NCBI GenBank assembly: GCA_046727735.1
Contig: JBKPDF010000007.1
Span: 62,001 to 126,000, forward strand
Direction: 5' to 3'
Length of the DNA stretch: 64,000 bases
Source: AP-16 sp046727735
GTDB taxonomy: Bacteria > Pseudomonadota > Alphaproteobacteria > Rhizobiales > Xanthobacteraceae
Shown: positions 45,400 to 56,403 of the stretch, piece after piece
Position numbering within the stretch: the stretch's first letter is position 1
Layout: every line of letters begins with the position of its first letter
Program-made: the position numbers and the translations under genes
The notes under the pieces: model-generated
The model's database searches: none
What the model saw: only the letters and a program-made list of their open reading frames with translations
Told to the model about the DNA's origin: nothing

Positions 45400-46395
45400 T
45401 CAGCCTTTTCTGGCGCCGGCGCTGCTGGTCAGGCCGGCGAGGTTGAACACGCGCTTGGGGACGATTTCGCCGCGGTCGACTTCGGCAAGGGCGATCAGCC
45501 TTCCTGCCGTGGTGACGTAGACCGTGCCGCGCAAAATCGGAGCGTCCCGTCCGCGCAACAGAACGGCCTGGCCCCGTTGGAGCCTGGCCGCATCGGCCCG
45601 GTTGACGGCCAGCGCCGGGATGTCGTCCAGCGCGGTCTCTACGGGCTCGAGCGCGTCGGCGAGGCTCGCCTCGCCGGCGGCGGCTCTATGCCACAAAGCC
45701 TCCAGCCCATCCAGCGAAATCATGGCGCCCTCGCCGAACGGCCCGACCGCGGTGCGGCGCAGCTCCGAAACGTGCCCGAGGCAGCCGAGCGCGCGGCCCA
45801 TGTCGCGCGCGAGCGCGCGCACATAGGCGCCCTTGCCGCAATCGGCCTCGAACACCGCGCGATCGGCGTCGGTCGTCGCGACGAGGTCGAGCCGGTGGAT
45901 CGTGACCGGACGCGCGGCGAGCTCGACCGCTTCGCCGTCGCGGGCGAGGTCGTAGGCGCGCTCGCCTTCGATCTTCACGGCCGAGAACCGCGGCGGCACC
46001 TGATCGATGGTGCCGAGGAAGCGCGGCAGCAGCGCAGAAATCGCCGCCGCGTCGGGGCGGTGCGCGCTGGTCTCGACCACCGTGCCCTCGGCGTCGTCGG
46101 TGTCGCGCGCCTCGCCCCAGCGCACCGTGAACCGATAGGATTTTTTTCCGTCCATCACGAACGGCACGGTCTTGGTGGCTTCGCCGAGCGCGATCGGCAG
46201 ACATCCCGACGCCAACGGGTCGAGCGTGCCGGCATGGCCCGCGCGCTTGGCGCGGAACAGCCGTTTCACCACGGAGACCGCGAATGTCGAGGTCATGCCG
46301 ACCGGCTTGTCGATGATGACCCAACCGTGGACGTCCTGCCTATCGCGCTTGCGCGGCGCCGTGTCGGCGCCGACCGCATCAATGCTCGCCATCAT
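45400..46395 (-). CDS. truB: tRNA pseudouridine(55) synthase
   Basis: 331 residues (or 330 if the second of two adjacent ATGs is used), overlapping the rbfA end by up to 17 nt. Makes pseudouridine 55 in the T-loop of tRNAs. Catalytic Asp in GHAGTLDPLASGCLPIALG; KSYRFTVRWG, PPRFSAVKIEGERAYD and KGAYVRALARDMG are all present. The C-terminal domain is of the TruB_C type. Confidence 0.97.
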   Translation of the reverse strand: MMASIDAVGADTAPRKRDRQDVHGWVIIDKPVGMTSTFAVSVVKRLFRAKRAGHAGTLDPLASGCLPIALGEATKTVPFVMDGKKSYRFTVRWGEARDTDDAEGTVVETSAHRPDAAAISALLPRFLGTIDQVPPRFSAVKIEGERAYDLARDGEAVELAARPVTIHRLDLVATTDADRAVFEADCGKGAYVRALARDMGRALGCLGHVSELRRTAVGPFGEGAMISLDGLEALWHRAAAGEASLADALEPVETALDDIPALAVNRADAARLQRGQAVLLRGRDAPILRGTVYVTTAGRLIALAEVDRGEIVPKRVFNLAGLTSSAGARKG

Positions 46396-46798
46396 CGGAG
46401 CCTCCGGCGAGATCGCGCTTGACCGCGGGCGAGCGCAGCAGCTTTTCGATCCGCTCAGCCTCCCCGAACCGCTCGTCGATGCGGAAGCGGATATCGGGCG
46501 CGAATTTCAAGTTCACCTTCCGGGCGATGACGCCGCGCAGGTAGCGCTTGTTGCGGTCGAGCGCGGCGAGCACCTGCGTCTCGTCGCGCCCGCCGAGCGG
46601 CATCACGTAGATCGTCGCGAGCCGCAGATCGGGGCTCATGCGCACTTCCGGGACCGTGATCAGATGCGTCTCGATCACCTCGTCGTGCACGTCGCCATGC
46701 GCCAACAGCTCGGCGAGCGCATGGCGCACCGCCTCGCCGACGCGCAACTGGCGCTGCGAGGGGCCGCTTTCAGGCGCGCGATGCGGGGCGCGAGACAT
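46379..46798 (-). CDS. rbfA: Ribosome-binding factor A
   Basis: 139 residues from ATG 46798; an earlier in-frame Met at 46870 lacks homology. KH-like 30S maturation and cold-adaptation factor. Typical features: an N-terminus ending SQRQLRVGEAVRHALAELL, a central VRMSPDLRLATIYVMPLGG, and KFAPDIRFRIDERFGEAERI. It overlaps truB and follows infB after 109 bp. Confidence 0.95.
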   Translation of the reverse strand: MSRAPHRAPESGPSQRQLRVGEAVRHALAELLAHGDVHDEVIETHLITVPEVRMSPDLRLATIYVMPLGGRDETQVLAALDRNKRYLRGVIARKVNLKFAPDIRFRIDERFGEAERIEKLLRSPAVKRDLAGGSDDGEH

Positions 46799-46907
46799 CT
46801 TCGGCAAATCCTCGTCTCGTTCCGGCGCACGGTTCAGCCGCCGAACGTCCGTCCGATGCTGTCGGTCCAATTTTCCCGAGGGCGAGCGCAGGTCGAAGTT
46901 TCGGACT

Positions 46908-49487
<2,580 letters not shown>

Positions 49488-49610
49488 TCACATTCCAGTC
49501 CTGAGCGAATGCCTGGACCACCTCGTCCAGTCAGTCCGCACCGATGAATTCCTACTCGACTGCCATTTCGGCAGCTCAGGTCTGCGTACCCGCCTTGGCG
49601 CCCGTGCCGA

Positions 49611-50273
49611 TCACGGGGCGCCACGTCGACCCTCCGGAACGCCAGCCCGGAAGCGTTCGAGGCTGCGGCAGCGTTGAAGAAAGCTGTCGCTGGCCCGGTC
49701 CGCGAGCAGGGCAGCATGTATCACATTTGCCCTGCCCAGTGCCAAATCCAATTGCGCCGAGCCAAATAGCGCGATCAGCGGAATGCGCTCCGCTCGCGCT
49801 CCCGCCCCGCGCCGTGCCGCCGCCGCGATTTTCGCCGTCCCGTCCCGGCCGGCCTCGGCCGCATGGACGAGGGCGACGACCTCCTGGCGCTGCAGCGCCG
49901 TCTCGACTTGGCCGAAGCCGACGGCCACCGCTCCGGATTTGTGCGCCATTGACAGCGCGTCCAGGGCCGAACGCGCCAGCAAGGCCTCGATCCGGTCGGG
50001 CAGGTCGGGATCGACCCGCACTTCGCGCTTGAACGCCCGCGCAAAAACCTTGCGGCGCATTGCCTCGATCAACGCCGCCCTCGTATCCATGACCCAGGCG
50101 CCGCGGCCCGGCAGCTTGCGCTTGAGGTCGGGCACTACCTCACCGTCCGGGCCGACGACGAAGCGGATCAGCTCCGTGACCGGCCTGACGGTCCGGGTCG
50201 CGACACAAAGTCGCTCCGTCGCCGCGGCAAGCTTGCGCGGTCCGAGATCCGCCGCCTCAATCCGAGTCACCAT
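49611..50273 (-). CDS. YlxR-family RNA-binding protein with C-terminal L7Ae-like domain
   Basis: 220 residues from ATG 50273; this is 11 nt downstream of the nusA stop. The N-terminal YlxR/DUF448 domain (about 25-105) has RPVTELIRFVVGPDGEVVPD and LPGRGAWVMDTRAALI. The second half (about 110-190: LSMAHKSGAVAVGFGQVETA) is like the L7Ae/L30e fold. In alphaproteobacteria the two are normally fused. YlxR proteins bind RNA and have been tied to RNase P or nucleoid regulation in other bacteria; the role here is unproven. The position between nusA and infB is the conserved one. Confidence 0.9.
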   Translation of the reverse strand: MVTRIEAADLGPRKLAAATERLCVATRTVRPVTELIRFVVGPDGEVVPDLKRKLPGRGAWVMDTRAALIEAMRRKVFARAFKREVRVDPDLPDRIEALLARSALDALSMAHKSGAVAVGFGQVETALQRQEVVALVHAAEAGRDGTAKIAAAARRGAGARAERIPLIALFGSAQLDLALGRANVIHAALLADRASDSFLQRCRSLERFRAGVPEGRRGAP

Positions 50274-50284
50274 GAAGGCCGGGA

Positions 50285-51886
50285 TTATCCCTGCGCCTCC
50301 GTGGTTTCTGCAGGGGCCTCGACGGGAGGCGCGAGATCCGCCGCATCGATCCACCCGGCCTTCACGCGGGCCTGCATGATGATCGCCTCGGCGTCTTCGC
50401 GGGTGACATCGAAGCCGTCGAGAATGCCGGGATGGCGAACCGTCTCGCCCTCCTTGCGCTCGCTCCAGCCCGAGAGCTCATCGGTCGCATAGCCGGCGAG
50501 GTCCTCCACCGTCTTGATGCCGTTCTCGCCGAACGCGACCAGCATGCGCGTGGTGACGCCGGGGACTTCCTTCAGCGCGTCCTCGACGCCGAACTCGCGC
50601 CGCTTGGCGTCGAATTCCGCCTCGATGCGGGCGAGATAGTCGCGGGCACGGGTCTGCAGCTCGCGCGCGGTGTCTTCGTCGAAGCCCTCGATCGACGCGA
50701 TCTCCTTCTCCTCCACATAGGCGAGCTCCTCGACCGACGTGAAGCCTTCGGACGCGAGCAGCTGGCCGACGACCTCGTCGACGTTGAGCGAATCCATGAA
50801 CATGCGGGTGCGGTTTTCGAACTCGGCCTGGCGACGCTCCGATTCCTCCTGCTCGGTGAGAATGTCGATGTCCCAGCCGGTGAGCTGCGATGCGAGGCGC
50901 ACGTTCTGGCCGCGCCGTCCGATCGCGAGCGAGAGCTGCTGGTCCGGGACCACGACCTCGATGCGCTCGCGCTCTTCGTCGAGCACAACCTTGGCGACTT
51001 CAGCCGGCGCCAGCGCGTTCACCACGAAGGTCGCGGTGTCCGGCGACCACGGAATGATGTCGATTTTCTCGCCCTGCAGCTCGTTGACGACCGCCTGCAC
51101 GCGCGAGCCGCGCATGCCGACGCAGGCGCCGACCGGATCGACCGAGGAATCCCGGGAGATCACCGCGATCTTCGCGCGCGAGCCGGGGTCGCGCGCCACC
51201 GCCTTCACCTCGACGATGCCGTCGTAGATTTCCGGGACTTCTTGCGCGAACAGCTTCGCCATGAATTGCGGGTGGGTGCGGGACAGAAAGATCTGCGGCC
51301 CGCGCGCCTCGCGCCGCACGTCGTAAATGTAGGCGCGGATGCGGTCGCCGTTGCGGAACACTTCGCGCGGCAGCAGCTCGTCGCGGCGCACGATGGCTTC
51401 GCCGCGGCCGAGATCGACGACGACATTGCCGTACTCGACCCGCTTGACGATGCCGTTGACGATGTCGCTGATGCGATCCTTGTATTCCTGGTACTGCCGG
51501 TCGCGCTCGGCCTCGCGGACCTTCTGCACGATGACCTGCTTGGCCGATTGCGCGGCGATGCGCCCGTATTCGAGCGGCGGCAGCGCGTCCGCGATGGTGT
51601 CGCCGAGCTGCGCCGCAGGATTGTGCCGGCGGGCGTCTTCGAGGCTGATCTGGTTCGCCGGGTTCTCGACGTTGTCGACGACGAGCAGATGCCGCGAAAG
51701 CCGCAGCTCGCCCGTCTTCGCATTGATGTCGGCGTGCACGTCGGTCTCGCTGCCGTAGCGCGAGCGTGCCGCCTTGGCGATCGCGTCCTCCATGGCGGTG
51801 ATGACGATGCCGCGGTCGATCGCCTTCTCGCGAGCCACCGCGTCGGCGATCTGCAGCAGCTCCAGCCGGTTGGCGCTGACAACCAT
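50285..51886 (-). CDS. nusA: Transcription termination/antitermination protein NusA
   Basis: 533 residues. Binds RNA polymerase and nascent RNA, modulating pausing, termination and rRNA antitermination. The N-terminal polymerase-binding domain covers about 1-125, then S1 (GIVKRVEYGNVVVDLGRGEA), KH1 (VGACVGMRGSRVQAVVNEL) and KH2 (LAIGRRGQNVRLASQLTGW), and a C-terminal pair of acidic repeat domains. The start MVVSANRLELLQIADAVA is typical for the class. It follows rimP by 35 nt. Confidence 0.98.
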   Translation of the reverse strand: MVVSANRLELLQIADAVAREKAIDRGIVITAMEDAIAKAARSRYGSETDVHADINAKTGELRLSRHLLVVDNVENPANQISLEDARRHNPAAQLGDTIADALPPLEYGRIAAQSAKQVIVQKVREAERDRQYQEYKDRISDIVNGIVKRVEYGNVVVDLGRGEAIVRRDELLPREVFRNGDRIRAYIYDVRREARGPQIFLSRTHPQFMAKLFAQEVPEIYDGIVEVKAVARDPGSRAKIAVISRDSSVDPVGACVGMRGSRVQAVVNELQGEKIDIIPWSPDTATFVVNALAPAEVAKVVLDEERERIEVVVPDQQLSLAIGRRGQNVRLASQLTGWDIDILTEQEESERRQAEFENRTRMFMDSLNVDEVVGQLLASEGFTSVEELAYVEEKEIASIEGFDEDTARELQTRARDYLARIEAEFDAKRREFGVEDALKEVPGVTTRMLVAFGENGIKTVEDLAGYATDELSGWSERKEGETVRHPGILDGFDVTREDAEAIIMQARVKAGWIDAADLAPPVEAPAETTEAQG

Positions 51887-51921
51887 CGTTCATTCTCCTT
51901 CCTGCTGGGCGACGGGGCGGC

Positions 51922-52563
51922 TCATGCCGACCCGCGCCGAAATTGGTTCGGTTCCCGATCGCCGGAAGAATCCGGCGCATTCGCGTCTCCCGTTGCGCGC
52001 TCCGCGGCCTTAGCCCGTTTCAGGGATTCGGCGACGAGCGCATCCGTGAGCACCAGCCGCGCTTCGGCCATGTCGCCGATCGGCAGCAGGACTTCGGCCA
52101 TTTCGCCCTCTTTGACATCGTCGCGCCGGATCTTCGCGGCTTCCCCTTCGGTCCCGATCAGCACGCCGCGAAAGCGGCGCCGGCCGTCGCACGCAACCGC
52201 CATCTCGACCTTGACGACGTGTCCGGCGAAGCGCTCGAAGTCCGATCGACGCACCAGCGGCCGGTCGATGCCGGGCGAGGATATCTCCAGTCGGTACGCG
52301 CGATCGATCAGATCCTCCGCATCGAGCACCGGCGAAAGCGCCCGCGAGGCGGTTTCGCAATCCTCGATCGACATGGTTGCGTCCGGCCTCTCGGCCATGA
52401 TCTGCACGGTCATGCCGGACATCCCCGAAATGCGCACACGAACCAGGCGAAAGCCGAGGCCGTCGAGCACTGGCTCGGCAATGGCGGCGACCCGCGCCGC
52501 AAGTCCGGTCTCGGCGACCAGACGCGGTTCGGATTGGGCATACGCACTCGCCGTCCCGGTCAT
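51922..52563 (-). CDS. rimP: Ribosome maturation factor RimP
   Basis: 213 residues from ATG 52563. Needed for 30S assembly. Motifs: LGFRLVRVRISG, SIEDCETASRALSPVLD, YRLEISSPGIDRPL, and the C-terminal FRGVLIGTEG barrel. First gene of the nusA-infB operon. A hairpin and an intrinsic terminator lie in the leader just upstream, so expression of the whole operon may depend on read-through. A Met at 52617 lies in the terminator and is rejected. Confidence 0.96.
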   Translation of the reverse strand: MTGTASAYAQSEPRLVAETGLAARVAAIAEPVLDGLGFRLVRVRISGMSGMTVQIMAERPDATMSIEDCETASRALSPVLDAEDLIDRAYRLEISSPGIDRPLVRRSDFERFAGHVVKVEMAVACDGRRRFRGVLIGTEGEAAKIRRDDVKEGEMAEVLLPIGDMAEARLVLTDALVAESLKRAKAAERATGDANAPDSSGDREPNQFRRGSA

Positions 52564-52589
52564 GCGGTTCGACGCCCGAATTCGGTAAC

Positions 52590-52620
52590 AAAAAAGAGCG
52601 GGTCCCGGGGGGCCCACTCT
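52590..52620 (-). terminator. Intrinsic terminator in the rimP leader, candidate attenuator
   Basis: On the minus strand the RNA would read AGAGUGGGCCC, a short loop, GGACCCGCUCU, then U6 ending at 52590. The stem has about ten pairs including one G-U and one mismatch. The U-tract ends 26 nt before the rimP ATG, downstream of the proposed promoter, so it can stop the nusA operon transcript prematurely. It could also end trmB transcripts. Confidence 0.75.
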
Positions 52621-52627
52621 CGATAGC

Positions 52628-52644
52628 CGTTCGGATACCGAACG
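52628..52644 (-). promoter_or_regulatory. Hairpin upstream of the rimP leader terminator
   Basis: CGTTCGG-TAT-CCGAACG, perfect 7-bp stem. It ends 7 nt before the terminator and could help sense a factor or pause the polymerase. No alternative antiterminator pairing was proven by eye. Confidence 0.5.
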
Positions 52645-52671
52645 TTATGAGATGTCCATACAGACGACGCC

Positions 52672-52699
52672 TATATAGCGATTTCTCCGGCCAATGCAA
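52672..52699 (-). promoter_or_regulatory. Promoter for the rimP-nusA-infB operon
   Basis: Minus strand TTGCAT (52699-52694), 16-bp spacer, TATATA (52677-52672). It is about 110 bp upstream of rimP and lies just downstream of the trmB stop; transcription would start near 52665 and give a leader of about 100 nt holding two hairpins. Confidence 0.6.
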
Positions 52700-52722
52700 G
52701 CGGCAAGGATCGCCTTCATCGA

Positions 52723-53418
52723 CTATTTGCGCCGGAACACCAGATAGGTCGGGCGGTCGCCCCGCATCGCGGCTTTGCGGTGATAGCGCGTGTCCGTGAA
52801 ATCCGGCCAAGGTTTACGCCAGTCCTCCGCGCGCTCCGCGGTCCAAACAAAATCGGCAGAGCGCAGGAAGCGCAGCAGCGCCCAGGCGACATAATCCGCG
52901 CTGTCGCTGGCAAAGCGGAACACGCCTCCGCTGCGCAGCACGCGGGTGAAAACCGCGATCGTCTCATCCTGGATCAGTCGCCGTTTCCAGTGCCGCCGCT
53001 TGGGCCAGGGGTCGGGGTAAAGTAGATCGATCCCGGCAAGTGCGCCGGCAGGCAGCCAGGAGAGCACCGGCATCGCGTCGCCGAGATGCAGCCGAACGTT
53101 GCGCAAATCTTGGGCCTCGATAGCGGCAAGCGCCTTGGCCATGCCGTTCACGAACGGTTCGCACCCGAGAAATCCGGTCTGCGAATTGCGTGCGGCCTCG
53201 GCGACGAGATGCTCGCCGCCGCCGAACCCGATCTCGAGCCGGACCTCGGCCACCGCCGGCCGGAACAAGGCGGTGAGCGGCTCGGCTCGCGCGCCCAGAT
53301 CGAGCGCCAGGCGCGGCAGCAAAGTGTCGATGAGAGCGGCCTGACGCGGCCGCAGGCGGTGACCCTTGCGGCGGCCGAAAAAGCGCCGCTCAGGCGAATC
53401 CGGAATTTCACCCGCCAT
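52723..53418 (-). CDS. trmB: tRNA (guanine(46)-N7)-methyltransferase
   Basis: 231 residues from ATG 53418. SAM-dependent modification of G46 in the variable loop of tRNAs. SAM-binding LEIGFGGGEHLVAEA; the substrate/catalytic motif is DLLYPDPWPKRRHWKRRL; a later YVAWALLRFL is conserved. The upstream open frame to 53523 overlaps the metK stop and is not used. It lies 43 nt after metK. Confidence 0.95.
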   Translation of the reverse strand: MAGEIPDSPERRFFGRRKGHRLRPRQAALIDTLLPRLALDLGARAEPLTALFRPAVAEVRLEIGFGGGEHLVAEAARNSQTGFLGCEPFVNGMAKALAAIEAQDLRNVRLHLGDAMPVLSWLPAGALAGIDLLYPDPWPKRRHWKRRLIQDETIAVFTRVLRSGGVFRFASDSADYVAWALLRFLRSADFVWTAERAEDWRKPWPDFTDTRYHRKAAMRGDRPTYLVFRRK

Positions 53419-53461
53419 CGCCGCTTCGTCGGCACGGCGTCCGCGAGCTCGGTCCTTGGAG

Positions 53462-54655
53462 TCAGGAAACCGCGCCCCGGATCGCGCCGACGAGGTCCGT
53501 CTTCTCCCAGGAAAAGCCGCCATCGTTCTCCGGCTGGCGCCCGAAATGCCCGTAAGCAGCGGTGCGCGCGTAGATCGGCCGATTGAGTCCGAGGTGCTCG
53601 CGGATGCCGCGCGGCGAGAGGTCCATCACCGCACCGAGCGCCTTCTCGACGCGTGCTTCGGGAAGCTCCCCCGTCCCGTGCAGGTCGACGTAGAGCGAAA
53701 GCGGTTTCGACACGCCGATCGCGTACGAGAGCTGAAGGGTGCAGCGCGAGGCTATTCCGGCCGCGACCACGTTCTTGGCGAGATAGCGCGCCGCATAGGC
53801 CGCCGACCGATCGACCTTGGAGGGGTCCTTGCCGGAAAACGCGCCGCCGCCGTGCGGCGCCGCGCCTCCGTAGGTGTCCACGATGATCTTCCGCCCAGTC
53901 AGGCCGCAATCGCCGTCCGGCCCGCCGATCACGAACTTGCCGGTCGGATTGACGTGCCAGATCGTCGACTTCGAGATCCAATCTTGCGGCAGCGCCTTGC
54001 GCACGTAGGGCTCGACGATCGCCTGCACGTCATGGGAGGACAGGTGCTCGTCGAGATGCTGGGTCGACACCACGATCTGCGTGGCTTCGACCGGCTTGCC
54101 GTCCTCGTAGCGCACCGTGACCTGGCTCTTCGCGTCCGGGCCGAGCGCCTTCGTCTCGCCGGATCGGCGCGCTTCGGACAGGAGCTTCAGGATGCGGTGG
54201 GCATAGTAGATCGGCGCCGGCATCAGCTCCGGAGTCTCGGTGCAAGCATAGCCGAACATGATCCCCTGGTCGCCGGCACCCTCGTCCTTGTTGCCGACCG
54301 AATCGACTCCTTGCGCAATGTCGGCGGATTGCGCGTGCAGATATACGGAGATGTCCGCCTTCTCCCAATGGAACCCGTTCTGCTCGTAGCCGATGTCGCG
54401 GATCGCGAGCCGTGCGACGTGCGCCACGTAGTCCCGCGTGATCTCGGCCGGACCGCGCGTCTCTCCGGCGATGATCACCCGATTGGTGGTGGCCAGCGTC
54501 TCGCACGCGACGCGGACCTTGCCGGGATCCCAGCCGTGGCGCGGCGCGAGCTCGAAGAACGCGTCCACCACCTCGTCGGAAATCCGGTCGCACACCTTGT
54601 CCGGGTGACCTTCGGCCACCGACTCGCTGGTGAACAGATAGCTGTTGCGTGACAC
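53462..54655 (-). CDS. metK: S-adenosylmethionine synthetase
   Basis: 397 residues from GTG 54655, chosen because GGAGAG precedes it and it gives a VSRNSYLFTSESVAEGHPDK start. Converts Met and ATP to SAM. Motifs: GHPDKVCDRISD, GAGDQGIMFGYA, GGGAFSGKDPSKVDRSAAY. Odd: the N-terminus is slightly different from the E. coli enzyme, but catalytic His, Lys and Asp residues are kept. The upstream 147 bp lacks any SAM riboswitch I could recognise. Confidence 0.96.
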   Translation of the reverse strand: MSRNSYLFTSESVAEGHPDKVCDRISDEVVDAFFELAPRHGWDPGKVRVACETLATTNRVIIAGETRGPAEITRDYVAHVARLAIRDIGYEQNGFHWEKADISVYLHAQSADIAQGVDSVGNKDEGAGDQGIMFGYACTETPELMPAPIYYAHRILKLLSEARRSGETKALGPDAKSQVTVRYEDGKPVEATQIVVSTQHLDEHLSSHDVQAIVEPYVRKALPQDWISKSTIWHVNPTGKFVIGGPDGDCGLTGRKIIVDTYGGAAPHGGGAFSGKDPSKVDRSAAYAARYLAKNVVAAGIASRCTLQLSYAIGVSKPLSLYVDLHGTGELPEARVEKALGAVMDLSPRGIREHLGLNRPIYARTAAYGHFGRQPENDGGFSWEKTDLVGAIRGAVS

Positions 54656-54802
54656 TGCGCTCTCCTCGCCCGCGATCCGGCGGCGATCGGCCGCGGCGGT
54701 TGTTGCAGCGTCCGCAGGTGAGGTCAAGAGATCGGATCGAGGCGTCGAGACGGAAGTCCTTGGCGACGCTCGGCTGCGGTCGAGCGATGGAATTCCCGAG
54801 AC

Positions 54803-56398
54803 TCAGGACGCGCGCAACCGGCGGCGGACGAGCACAAGAACTGCGAGGCCGAACAGGATTTTCACCGCGACGTCGCCGCCGCGAAGGTAGGGCGTCGGTT
54901 CGAGCCGTTGCGGCAGGCCGGAATCGATCACGCCCTCGGCCCCGAGCGGCAGCGCTTTGACGATTCGCCCGAACGGATCGACGACCGCGGAAATGCCGGT
55001 GTTCGCCGCGCGGACCAGCGGCAAGCCCTGCTCGATCGCGCGCAGGCGCGCCTGCTGAAAATGCTGGTAGGGGCCCGAGCTGTTACCGAACCAGGCGTCG
55101 TTGGTGACGTTGAGCAGCCAATCCGGGCGTTCGCCTTTCGGGACGGCTTCGTCAGGAAAGATGATCTCGTAGCAGATCAGCGGCAGGAACGAGGGAGCGC
55201 CTTTCAATGCCAAGGCGCGGCGACGATCGCCGGCCAAAAACCCGCCCTGCACTTTCGTGAGCTGCATCAGCCCGAGACTTTCCAGGAAATCCTGGAACGG
55301 CAGATATTCGCCGAACGGCACCAGATGCACCTTGTCGTAAACGGCGAGCACCGACCCGTCGGTGTCGATGACATAGATCGAATTGAACGCATGGAGCGCG
55401 TCCTCATGCGCCGGCTCCGCGAGCCGCGCGGCTCCCGTGATAAGCACGGTGCGGTTCGCCAGCAGGGCGGCGATCTGCGCCAGCGCCTCGGGCTCGCGCG
55501 TCAAGAGGAATGGAAATGCGGATTCCGGCCAGATCAGATGCGTCACATCCCGGAGTGAAGCCGACCCGTCCTCGCCATGCTCGGAGAGCGCAAGATAACG
55601 GCTCATCACCTGCTGCTTTGCCGAATAATTGAACTTGTCGTCCTGCGGCAGATTCGGCTGCATGATCCGCAGCTGCACGCCCGATACGAAATTCTGCGGT
55701 GCTCTCGCCAATCGTATGGCGCCATAACTCGCGAGCGCGGCAAGCGCCGAGAGCGCCAGCACGGGCGCGAGCCAGATGCGCGTGTGATCTGCTGGATCGT
55801 CGGTGAGGACGGCGGGGCTCGCAAACATCAGCACCGCCAAGAACGTCAGCCCCCACAGCCCGACGAGCGCCGCACTTTGCGCGAGCGTCAGCGAGCCGGC
55901 GAGCGCATAGCCGAACGCGTTCCACGGAAATCCGCTCAGCGCATGGCCGCGAATCCATTCGGACGCGGTCAGGCCGACCGCGATCGCGACGAGGCGCAGA
56001 GGACCGCGCGTCCACAGGGCCCGCGCCAGCGCGAGGCCGAAAGCGGGATAGAGCGCGAGCGCCGCCGGCAGCCCGACGACGGCGAACGGCAACAGCCAAC
56101 CGAAGGTCTTGGCATCGACCAGGAGCGCGAAGCCCGTCCAATAGAGGCCCGCCAGGAAATAGCCGAACCCGAACCACCAGCCCGCGGCCGCGGCGCGACG
56201 CATGCCGGGGATTCCGGCGCCGGCGCCGTCGAGCAGCCACACCAGCACCGGGAACGTGAGAAACAGCACCGGCCATGCGTTGACGGGTGGAAGCGCCAGG
56301 ACCGAGAGCGCACCTGCGCCCAATGCGAGCGCGGCGCGGCGCGCGCCCCACGCGAGCACGACCGAGTAAGCGAGGCGCCTGAACTTCACCCCGCGCAC
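54803..56398 (-). CDS. lnt: Apolipoprotein N-acyltransferase
   Basis: 531 residues. Inner-membrane enzyme that adds the third acyl chain to lipoproteins. Several N-terminal membrane helices (residues 10-215), then a periplasmic nitrilase-like domain with the catalytic triad Glu (LIWPESAFPFL, about 288), Lys (YDKVHLVPFGEYLPF, about 354) and Cys (LPLICYEIIFPD, about 410), followed by a last membrane helix at the C-terminus. It starts 5 nt after the corC-like stop, in one operon. The efflux adaptor lipoprotein in this window is a likely client. Confidence 0.95.
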   Translation of the reverse strand: MRGVKFRRLAYSVVLAWGARRAALALGAGALSVLALPPVNAWPVLFLTFPVLVWLLDGAGAGIPGMRRAAAAGWWFGFGYFLAGLYWTGFALLVDAKTFGWLLPFAVVGLPAALALYPAFGLALARALWTRGPLRLVAIAVGLTASEWIRGHALSGFPWNAFGYALAGSLTLAQSAALVGLWGLTFLAVLMFASPAVLTDDPADHTRIWLAPVLALSALAALASYGAIRLARAPQNFVSGVQLRIMQPNLPQDDKFNYSAKQQVMSRYLALSEHGEDGSASLRDVTHLIWPESAFPFLLTREPEALAQIAALLANRTVLITGAARLAEPAHEDALHAFNSIYVIDTDGSVLAVYDKVHLVPFGEYLPFQDFLESLGLMQLTKVQGGFLAGDRRRALALKGAPSFLPLICYEIIFPDEAVPKGERPDWLLNVTNDAWFGNSSGPYQHFQQARLRAIEQGLPLVRAANTGISAVVDPFGRIVKALPLGAEGVIDSGLPQRLEPTPYLRGGDVAVKILFGLAVLVLVRRRLRAS

Positions 56399-56403
56399 CC
56401 GGC

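Noticed and set aside
54656..54802. SAM riboswitch upstream of metK
   Set aside because: No SAM-II or SAM/SAH-type core was visible by eye in the 147-bp gap.
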